A DNA stretch of 35,534 nucleotides, taken from positions 1 through 35,534 of the forward strand of contig SKJY01000353.1 in NCBI GenBank assembly GCA_007121775.1. The letters are read 5' to 3'. Below the pieces are notes generated by a model that had not been told where the DNA came from, searched no databases, and saw only the letters and a list, made by a program, of their open reading frames with translations. A program made the position numbers and the translations under genes. This document shows positions 24,035 to 31,325 of this stretch, piece after piece; the stretch's first letter is position 1, and each line of letters opens with the position of its first letter. The DNA is from Gemmatimonadota bacterium. GTDB lineage: Bacteria > Gemmatimonadota > Gemmatimonadetes > Longimicrobiales > Gaopeijiaceae.

Positions 24035-25801
24035 TCAGGAGGGGTCCGCCGGACCCGGGACCGCCGAGTCGGGGGAGCCCTGGAGCATCCCCACCGGGCT
24101 CATGGGGAAGGGACGCCCCGCCAGTACGAAGAGTTCTTCCAGGGACCCGGCGTCCCGGAGGAGTTCCAGGGCCCGCTGCAGGGGGAGGTCCCCCTCCACC
24201 CGGCTCAGGAATCGGGCCCGCTCCCCTCCCGCCTGGGAGGCGATCTCCCCGGCCAGTTCGCGGCTCAGGAACCGGGAGGCGCCCTGGAAGGCCTCCTCAT
24301 CCAGCTCCACGCCGGCATCCCGAAGACGCTGGGCCAGGCGCTCCATCTCCCCGGGCGGGAGCTGGAATCCCACCGGATCCACTTCGTTTTGCTGAAGAAA
24401 GTCCACGGCGTGATTGAAGATGGCGGTATTCATCCCTCCGGCCTGCCGGAAGAGGCGCCGCACCGCCTCCTGCTCATCGGTGCCCAGGGTATCGGGGAGG
24501 ACGATGAGGTCCGGCACGATCCCGCCTCCGCCAAGGAGGGTACGGCCTGCGTAGGAGGTGACCTGGGGGCGCCCGGTGGTGTCGGGGATCTGGATGAACT
24601 GACCGTCCACCGTCAGGGCCAGGCGGGGGCCGTCGGCGGCCGCAGGCGGCGGAGCAGGCGCTTCCTCGGCGGGCTCCTCGTCCGGGTCGGCATCCGGAGC
24701 CATGGCCGCGTGGGGAGACTCCTCACGCTCCGTCTCCATGGGCATCTCGATGGAGCGACCGCGGGGCGTATACCAGCGGGCCGTGGTGAGCTTCAGCACA
24801 TTGCCGCCGCTGAGATTGAAGAGGGTCTGAACCGACCCCTTCCCGAAGGTGGGGGTCCCCACCACCACCGCCCGGTCGTGATCCTGCAGAGCGCCGGAGA
24901 CGATCTCCGACGCCGAGGCGCTCCCCCGATCCACCAGGACCACCACCGGCGCCTGCCCGAACCGGCTCCCGGAGGAGGTCTGGAAGGCCTGGTTCTGGTT
25001 CCGGGCCTGGCCGCGCGTCTCCGCCACCGTCTTCCCCCGATCGAGGAAGAGATCCACGATGCGGATGCTCTGGTCCAGCACCCCGCCGGGATTGCCCCGG
25101 AGATCCAGGATGAAGGAGGTGGCCCCGGCGGTGCGCAGGGAGTCCGCGGCCGCCTCCAGCTCACGGGTGGAGGTCTCGCTGAACACGCCCAGGGGGATGT
25201 AGCCCACATCGTCGCCCAGGAGGGTGGCGAAGGGCACCGACCGGAGCTGAACCCGTTCCCGAGTGAGGGTGAAGTCGATGGGTTCGTCCACGCCAGGCCG
25301 ACGGATCCGGACTTCCGTGTCCGTTCCCGGCCGCCCCCGAAGCACCTGCACCGCCTCCTGCGCCGACCACCCCCGGGTGGACTGGCCGTCCACGGCGATG
25401 ATCTCGTCACCGGCACGGATCCCGGCCCGGGTTCCCGGGGTGCCCGGAAGTGGTCCCACCACGGTGATGTAGTCGTCCCGGTCCACGATCTCCAAGCCGA
25501 CGCCGCCGTAGTCGCCCTCGGTCTGGATCCGGAAGTTCTCGTAGGCGGCCCCATCCAGGAGGGACGAGTTGGGATCCCCGAGCCCTCGGATCACACCCTC
25601 AATGGCGGATTCGTAGAGAACCGACCGCTCCACCGGATCCACGAACCGGTTGGAGATGTGGTCAACCACCTCTTCCAGGAGTCGGCTCTGTACATAGAGA
25701 TTCTGCTCCTGCGCCACACCGCGCTGCAGGAACCAACCGCCGGCCACCAGGGCCAGGAGGAGGACGACGACGGGACCGATGGGAGAGCGTGACTGTTCCA
25801 T
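24035..25801 (-). CDS. S41 family C-terminal processing peptidase (CtpA-like)
   Basis: 588 residues. A single N-terminal anchor (residues 9-28) places the enzyme at the outer face of the inner membrane. A PDZ domain covers about 95-180 (GVGLEIVDRDDYITVVGPLPG, RAGIRAGDEIIAVDGQ). The S41 core has ILDLRGNPGG, the catalytic serine within GSASASE (293-299) and the catalytic lysine K321 in GTPTFGKGSVQ. An acidic, proline-rich insert lies at about 360-395. About 140 residues after the core form a helical extension with FLQQNEVDPVGFQLPP, not part of the minimal family. Such proteases trim periplasmic proteins from the C-terminus. The ATG is at 25801, nine bases after tmk; a 7-bp hairpin spans that junction. 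Confidence 0.94.
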   Translation of the reverse strand: MEQSRSPIGPVVVLLLALVAGGWFLQRGVAQEQNLYVQSRLLEEVVDHISNRFVDPVERSVLYESAIEGVIRGLGDPNSSLLDGAAYENFRIQTEGDYGGVGLEIVDRDDYITVVGPLPGTPGTRAGIRAGDEIIAVDGQSTRGWSAQEAVQVLRGRPGTDTEVRIRRPGVDEPIDFTLTRERVQLRSVPFATLLGDDVGYIPLGVFSETSTRELEAAADSLRTAGATSFILDLRGNPGGVLDQSIRIVDLFLDRGKTVAETRGQARNQNQAFQTSSGSRFGQAPVVVLVDRGSASASEIVSGALQDHDRAVVVGTPTFGKGSVQTLFNLSGGNVLKLTTARWYTPRGRSIEMPMETEREESPHAAMAPDADPDEEPAEEAPAPPPAAADGPRLALTVDGQFIQIPDTTGRPQVTSYAGRTLLGGGGIVPDLIVLPDTLGTDEQEAVRRLFRQAGGMNTAIFNHAVDFLQQNEVDPVGFQLPPGEMERLAQRLRDAGVELDEEAFQGASRFLSRELAGEIASQAGGERARFLSRVEGDLPLQRALELLRDAGSLEELFVLAGRPFPMSPVGMLQGSPDSAVPGPADPS

Positions 25802-25808
25802 ATGGCTC

Positions 25809-25827
25809 GTTCAACCCTCAGTTGAAC
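25809..25827. repeat. Hairpin at the tmk-ctpA junction
   Basis: GTTCAAC, five bases and GTTGAAC form a perfect 7-bp stem that contains the tmk stop codon and ends just before the ctpA leader. There is no T-run. It may modulate translation of ctpA or mark an RNA-processing site; both are guesses. Confidence 0.35.
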
Positions 25828-26455
25828 CGAAGGGTTCCGGAAGGCGGTCCTTCAGGATCTGCCGGATCCGGGTCTGGACCTCCTCCGGGGTTCCGTCCGC
25901 GTCCACCAGGACCGCATGGTCATCTCTGGCCGCCACGGTCCTGTACCCTTCGTGGATCCGGGCCAGGAAGGCTTGTCCCTCCCCCTCGATCCGGTCTTCC
26001 CGCCGCCCCACCCGCCGGGCGGCAGCCCGCTCCGGGGAAAGATCCAGCACCACAACCAGATCGGGCCGGACTCCTCCGGTAGCGAAGGCGTTCAACTCCC
26101 GGGCCCGCTCCAGCCCCAGCCCCCGGCCGATGCCCTGGTAGACGAAGGTGGAGTACTCGAACCGGTCCGCCAGCATGATCTCACCCCGCTCCAGCGCCGG
26201 CCGCACCACATCCCGCACGAATGCCGCCCGGGCCGCCAGCATGAGGAGGAGCTCCGACTCCGCCGGGATGTCCAGATCCCTGTGATGGAGGAGGACTTCC
26301 CGGACCGCCTCGCCCAGGCGGGTCCCCCCCGGTTCCCGGGCGCAGGTGAAGGAAAGGCCCAGGGAGGTAAACCACTCAGTGAGAAGGAGGGCGTGGGTAC
26401 TCTTCCCCACGCCCTCCCCCCCTTCCAGGACCACGAAGCGCCCGGTCTGGCTCAC
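25811..26455 (-). CDS. tmk: Thymidylate kinase
   Basis: 214 residues. Tmk phosphorylates dTMP to dTDP with ATP. The P-loop is FVVLEGGEGVGKST, the DR motif AREPGGTRLGE, the substrate site is ADRFEYSTFVYQGIGRGL, and the LID region is RREDRIEGEG. The start is GTG at 26455 in a GTGA overlap with the inositol-phosphate synthase stop; the preceding in-frame sequence overlaps that gene and is not family-like. The usual downstream partner holB is absent; ctpA follows instead. No key residue is missing. Confidence 0.96.
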   Translation of the reverse strand: MSQTGRFVVLEGGEGVGKSTHALLLTEWFTSLGLSFTCAREPGGTRLGEAVREVLLHHRDLDIPAESELLLMLAARAAFVRDVVRPALERGEIMLADRFEYSTFVYQGIGRGLGLERARELNAFATGGVRPDLVVVLDLSPERAAARRVGRREDRIEGEGQAFLARIHEGYRTVAARDDHAVLVDADGTPEEVQTRIRQILKDRLPEPFGSTEG

Positions 26456-27765
26456 TCGTAGTACTCGAGCCCCAGGTGGGTGAGGGGCTCCTCGCCGCCC
26501 ATCCAGCGGAGGGTGTTCTTGAGCTTCCGGTGCTGGATGAAGATATCGTGCTCGGGGTAGAGCCCCGGCGCCGTCTGTGGGCTCTTGAAGTAGAAGGAGA
26601 GCCACTCCTGGATCCCACCCATCCCGGCCCTTGAGGCCAGATCCAGGAAGAGGGCCAGATCCAGGACGATGGGAGCCGCCAGGATGGAGTCCCGACAGAG
26701 GAAGTCCACCTTGATCTGCATGGGGTAACCCATCCAGCCCCGGATGTCGATGTTGTCCCACCCTTCCTTGTTGTCGCCCCGGGGCGGGTAGTAGTTGATC
26801 CGGACCTTGTGGTACAGGTTGCCGTAGAGCTCCGGATACATCTCGGGCTGGAGGATGTGCTCCAGCACGCCCAGCTTCGACTCTTCCTTGGTCTTGAAGG
26901 AGTCGGGATCGTCCAGGACCGCCCCGTCCCGGTTACCCAGGATATTGGTGGAGAACCACCCGTCGATTCCCAGCATGCGGGTCTTGAGGCCCGGAGCCAG
27001 GATCGTCTTCATGAGGGTCTGGCCCGTCTTGAAATCCTTGCCGCCGATGGGAACGCCCCGCTCCGCCGCCGCCTTCTCCAGGGCGGGGATGTCCGCCGAG
27101 AGGTTCGGGGCGCCGTTGGCGTAGGGGACGCCCTCCATGATGGCGGCGTACGCGTAGATCATGCTGGGTGCGATGGCCTCATCGCTGTTCCGCAGCCCCT
27201 CCTCGAAAGACTCCAGGGTCTCGTGCACCGGGCCCGGGCGGAGGAAGATCTCGGTGGAGCCGCACCACACCATGACCAGCCGATCGCAGCCGTTCTCGTC
27301 CCGGAAGCGGCGGATGTCTTCCCGGAGCTGCTCGGCCAGCTCCATCTTGCTGGCGCCGGTCTTCACGTTGGGCCCGTCCAGCTTCCGCACGTAGGCAGAG
27401 TCGAAGACGGCGGGCATGGGACGGATGGAGCGGAGGAAGTCCTCCATGGGATCCAGATGATGCCGCTCCAGGACTCCGGCGACCCGGGCGCTGTCGTAGC
27501 CGTCGTCGGGGATGGGATCCCAGGCGCCGAAGACCAAATTCTCCAGGGGCGTAAGGGGGAGAAAATCCTTGATGAGAGGCGCCCGCTCATCGGTACGCTT
27601 CCCCAGCCGGATGGTGTTCAGCTGGGTCAGGGAGCCGATGAGGGGAGCGAGTCCCTGACGGGCGGCTTCCACCCCGGCCACCACCGTGGTTCCCACAGCT
27701 CCGAATCCGGGGAGGAGGACACCGAGGCGTCCCTCCGCCGGCTTGATCTCCGGTCGATCGCTCAC
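26452..27765 (-). CDS. Inositol-3-phosphate synthase
   Basis: 437 residues. The enzyme converts glucose 6-phosphate to 1L-myo-inositol 1-phosphate (numbered 3-phosphate in the other convention) through bound NAD. Family features are the Rossmann loop VLLPGFGAVGTTVVAGVE, MVWCGSTE, GGKDFKTGQTLMKTILAPGLK (active-site lysines), STNILGNRDGAVL, and KVDFLCRDSILAAPIVLDLALFLDLA. The GTG start is in a GTGA overlap with the phosphatidyltransferase gene. The pairing suggests that the product, inositol 1-phosphate, feeds that enzyme. The protein fits the bacterial and archaeal class of about 360-440 residues rather than the ~510-residue eukaryotic type. An osmolyte role (di-inositol phosphate) is an alternative. 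Confidence 0.93.
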   Translation of the reverse strand: MSDRPEIKPAEGRLGVLLPGFGAVGTTVVAGVEAARQGLAPLIGSLTQLNTIRLGKRTDERAPLIKDFLPLTPLENLVFGAWDPIPDDGYDSARVAGVLERHHLDPMEDFLRSIRPMPAVFDSAYVRKLDGPNVKTGASKMELAEQLREDIRRFRDENGCDRLVMVWCGSTEIFLRPGPVHETLESFEEGLRNSDEAIAPSMIYAYAAIMEGVPYANGAPNLSADIPALEKAAAERGVPIGGKDFKTGQTLMKTILAPGLKTRMLGIDGWFSTNILGNRDGAVLDDPDSFKTKEESKLGVLEHILQPEMYPELYGNLYHKVRINYYPPRGDNKEGWDNIDIRGWMGYPMQIKVDFLCRDSILAAPIVLDLALFLDLASRAGMGGIQEWLSFYFKSPQTAPGLYPEHDIFIQHRKLKNTLRWMGGEEPLTHLGLEYYE

Positions 27766-28433
27766 TTGAGCTTCTCCGTTTGATGTACGGTTTGCGAGGG
27801 TGGGCTCGGCGGCTCCGACCCATCCCCTGAATTCCTGTATACCCAGATCATGCGCTGGAACGCGGTCAGGATGGAGGTGACCGCCAGGATCACCAGGATC
27901 ACCTTCAGGATCAGCCCATCCCACATGAGTCCGAAGAAGAGCGACCCGCCACCCAGGAGGACCACCCGCTCCGCCCTCTGCATGAGCCCTACACTGCAAT
28001 CCAGCCCCAGGGCCTCAGCCCGGGACCGGGTATAGCTCACCATGAGTGAGCCGCCCATGGCCAGGAAGATCACGTAGATCATCCAGACATCGGCCAACTC
28101 GGCCCCGTACTGGTTGTAGAGGGAGAGCAGGCCCAGGAAGACCACGATCTCGCTCAGGCGGTCCATGGTGGAGTCGTAGAACGACCCGAAGGCCGACGCG
28201 AGACCGCTCTCCCGGGCCACCCGCCCGTCAAAGATATCCAGCACCCCCCCCACCAGGATGAGGAGCCCGGCCCACCGAACGTGATCCAGGTGGTAGAGGA
28301 ACCCCGCCCCCACCGTGGACAGGAATCCCACGGTGGAGATGGTGTTGGGGTGTATCCTCCAGCGGATCAGCGCCCGAGTCATCGGATCGATGATCCGGTA
28401 CACGGGCTCTCGGAAGATCTTGAGGGATGCCAT
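27762..28433 (-). CDS. CDP-alcohol phosphatidyltransferase, probable phosphatidylinositol-phosphate synthase
   Basis: 223 residues with about five or six membrane helices. The CDP-alcohol signature is complete: D66, D69-G70, A73-R74, G83, D87 and D91 in DIFDGRVAR...GSFYDSTMD, the residues that bind metal and CDP-diacylglycerol. The family swaps CMP for an alcohol such as glycerol phosphate, serine or inositol phosphate. I favour inositol 1-phosphate because the synthase gene for it follows in a GTGA overlap; sequence alone does not separate this from PgsA. A basic/polar tail after the last helix is variable. The ATG is at 28433 with a weak ribosome site. Confidence 0.85.
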   Translation of the reverse strand: MASLKIFREPVYRIIDPMTRALIRWRIHPNTISTVGFLSTVGAGFLYHLDHVRWAGLLILVGGVLDIFDGRVARESGLASAFGSFYDSTMDRLSEIVVFLGLLSLYNQYGAELADVWMIYVIFLAMGGSLMVSYTRSRAEALGLDCSVGLMQRAERVVLLGGGSLFFGLMWDGLILKVILVILAVTSILTAFQRMIWVYRNSGDGSEPPSPPSQTVHQTEKLK

Positions 28434-28458
28434 GGTCTTCGCGGTTCACCGTCCTCCC

Positions 28459-28818
28459 TCAGGAGGGGAGGATGATCCTCCCCCGCGAACCCTCCTGGAT
28501 CCCCTGGGAGATGGTCTCGTTCACCTTCTGGAGTAGCTTGTCGAAGTTCGTCTGGGCGGCGATGAGCCGCTGGAACTCCGGGCGGGCCTGCAGATCCCGG
28601 GCCAGCTCCTCATATCGCTCCCGGGACGCCTCCTCCGGCTCCTTGCCTCGCTGCAGGTCGGACACCATGTCCGATTCGAGCTTCTGGAGCTCGGTCTGGA
28701 GCGCCGTCAGGTCCCGGTCATCGTTCACGGCGCTGGCGGCCCGGTTCAGGGCCTGATACTCGTCCGTGCGCCCGAGGGCCTGCCCCAGGTCCTTGGCCAT
28801 CTCCATGATCCTGTTCAT
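28459..28818 (-). CDS. YlbF/YmcA family regulator
   Basis: 119 residues, all helical. The family is represented by YlbF (RicF), YmcA and YheA/YmcA-like proteins; in Bacillus YlbF and YmcA, with YaaT, influence RNase Y and development. Visible are IMEMAKDLGQALGRTDEYQALNRA at the N-terminus and LQARPEFQRLIAAQTNFDKLLQKVNETI near the C-terminus, both matching the family. The ATG at 28818 is preferred because GGAGG lies nine bases before it; an ATG five codons earlier is also open. It sits between prmC and the phosphatidyltransferase gene. The role outside Firmicutes is not known. Confidence 0.85.
   Translation of the reverse strand: MNRIMEMAKDLGQALGRTDEYQALNRAASAVNDDRDLTALQTELQKLESDMVSDLQRGKEPEEASRERYEELARDLQARPEFQRLIAAQTNFDKLLQKVNETISQGIQEGSRGRIILPS
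28465..28483. repeat. Hairpin at the 3' end of the YlbF-family gene
   Basis: GGGGAGGA, a three-base loop and TCCTCCCC form a perfect 8-bp stem inside the last codons of the YlbF gene, four bases from its stop codon. An alternative stem, CCTCC/GGAGG, overlaps it. No T-run follows on the minus strand. It could protect or split the operon transcript before the phosphatidyltransferase gene. Confidence 0.4.
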
Positions 28819-28895
28819 ACCACGCACCTCCATCGCGTTTTCCTGTTCCCGGCGGAGGCGGGACGATCCCGTCCCTCATCCGGGAACCAGGGAGT

Positions 28896-29863
28896 TCAGC
28901 CCCCGTCCCTCGTCGCCATCACGATCCTGTCCTGGCGCGCCAGATCCCTCAGGATGAGAGGCGCACCCAGGCTCGGCTCCTGGTCCATGATGCGGGCCAC
29001 CGCATCGGCCTGCCCGGCTCCCACCTCCAAAGCCAGGAGCCCCCCGGGAAAGAGCACCCGAGGGCTCCCGAGGATCAACTCCCGAAGCAGCGAGAGGCCG
29101 TGATCCGGGGCCACCAGCGCCATCTCCGGCTCCCAGACCCTCACCTCCGGCTCCAGCCCCGGGAGATCCTCCGGTGCCACGTATGGAAGGTTCGCCACCA
29201 CAACGTGGAACCGCTCCCCTTCGTGGACCGGGTCCAGGAGGTGTCCCTCCCGGAGGTCCACCCGGGACTCGAGCCCCAACTCCCGGGCATTGACTCGCAC
29301 CAGTTCCAGCGCCTCCGGCGAGCGATCCACCGCCACCACCTCCCGAAACGGTCCCTCCGCAAGGAGGGAGAGGGCGATGATGCCACTCCCCGTCCCCACA
29401 TCCAGGGCCCGCAGGCCATCGCGCCCCCACTCCCGGGACCGGGCCAGGACCGCGCCCACCAACTCCTCCGTCTCCGGGCGGGGAATGAGAACCCGCTCAT
29501 CGACCTGCACCTCGATCTCCCGGAAGGAGGTCCGCCCGATAATGTACTGCAGAGGGCGCCGACGGGCCCGATCCAGGAGGAGAGGCTTGAAGCGGACCAG
29601 CTCGTCCGGGGTGAGGGGGCGCTCGAACTGGAGGTACAGATCCAGGCGGCTCAATTCCAGCGTGTGGGCCAGGAGGTGCTCCGCGTCCAGTCGGGCTTCC
29701 GCCACTCCCTTCTCCGTGAGGTACTGGGCACTCCAGCGCAGGAGGCGGAGCACCGTCCATGATTCTCCCTCCGGCGGAGGCGAGACCGGCTCATGGAAGG
29801 CCGAGCGGGACGAGCCTTCCGGGGAAGCCCCGCCTCGGGCTCTCCCGCCGCCGGCTTCCGTGC

Positions 29864-29867
<4 letters not shown>
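28896..29867 (-). CDS. prmC: Release factor glutamine methyltransferase (PrmC)
   Basis: 323 residues; about 35 residues longer than typical at the N-terminus because of a Gly/Ser/Pro-rich leader. PrmC methylates the glutamine of the GGQ motif in release factors, here encoded directly upstream. An N-terminal helical domain ([20 protein letters not shown]) precedes the core with [25 protein letters not shown] at 155-169 and VANLPYV at 224-230. The usual NPPY motif is NLPY (226-229). The Asn, Pro and Tyr that contact the glutamine are kept. The GTG start lies in a GTGA overlap with prfA, a conserved pairing. Confidence 0.94.
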
Positions 29868-30943
<1,076 letters not shown>

Positions 30944-30951
30944 GGTCCCTG

Positions 30952-31161
30952 TCAGGAGGAGGACGACGAGCCGTACTTCCTCTTGAAGCGCTCCACCCGT
31001 CCGGCGGTGTCCACCAGGCGCTGCTTACCGGTGTAGAACGGATGGCAAACCGAGCAGATTTCCACCCGGATGTCTCCGACGGTGGTGCGGGTCTCGAGGA
31101 TGGCGCCGCAGGAGCAGATCACCTGGGCGGGCTTGTACTCGGGATGAATCCCTGTCTTCAT
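30952..31161 (-). CDS. rpmE: 50S ribosomal protein L31, zinc-binding type
   Basis: 69 residues of L31 type A. The zinc cysteines are C16, C18, C36 and C39, so this is the C+ form, which normally binds zinc and is replaced by a paralogue when zinc is scarce. [19 protein letters not shown] and [27 protein letters not shown] match the family closely. The C-terminus ends in a run of five serines. The ATG at 31161 has GGAG eight bases upstream. It is the first gene of operon B and has a promoter plus an attenuator-like hairpin upstream. Confidence 0.97.
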   Translation of the reverse strand: MKTGIHPEYKPAQVICSCGAILETRTTVGDIRVEICSVCHPFYTGKQRLVDTAGRVERFKRKYGSSSSS

Positions 31162-31181
31162 CAGTCCATCTCCAACGCCGT

Positions 31182-31207
31182 AAAGAAAACGGGCCCGTGC
31201 GGCCCGT
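31182..31207 (-). terminator. Intrinsic-terminator-like hairpin in the rpmE leader
   Basis: On the minus strand, ACGGGCC, a five-base loop and GGCCCGT form a perfect 7-bp stem (31207-31189), followed directly by TTTCTTT preceded by the last stem T. This is the only canonical intrinsic terminator I see in the window. It lies after the rpmE promoter and before the rpmE ribosome site, so it would act as an attenuator of operon B rather than just ending upstream transcripts. See the matching finding. Confidence 0.7.
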
Positions 31208-31220
31208 CCAGAGAACGCTG

Positions 31221-31249
31221 AATATAGATCCGCCGCGCGGACGGTTCAA
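31221..31249 (-). promoter_or_regulatory. Promoter for rpmE-prfA-prmC operon
   Basis: The minus strand reads TTGAAC (31249-31244), exactly 17 bases, then TATATT (31226-31221). The -35 box matches four of six consensus bases and the -10 box five of six, with optimal spacing. Predicted start of transcription is near 31214, giving a leader of about 53 bases that contains the hairpin at 31189-31207. This is the best promoter candidate in the window. Confidence 0.75.
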
Positions 31250-31250
31250 C

Positions 31251-31322
31251 CCGGGCCGGCGGTAGGGGCGTTGGGACCCGCCGGGGCGGGTGGGAGAGTC
31301 AGAGCCCTGGGACCCGGCCCGG
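31251..31322. repeat. Nested inverted repeat in the lnt-rpmE gap
   Basis: CCGGGCCGG at 31251-31259 is matched by CCGGCCCGG at 31314-31322, enclosing a second stem at 31276-31291 (ACCCGC/GCGGGT with a four-base loop). The element occupies almost the whole gap between the lnt stop and the rpmE promoter. It has no T-run and may act as a transcription end or processing site for operon A. In such GC-rich DNA some chance pairing is expected. Confidence 0.4.
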
Positions 31323-31325
31323 CGG

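Noticed and set aside
27762..28433. Di-myo-inositol-phosphate phosphate synthase (thermophile osmolyte enzyme)
   Set aside because: The usual bifunctional enzyme has an N-terminal nucleotidyltransferase domain; this protein is a single CDP-alcohol domain of 223 residues.
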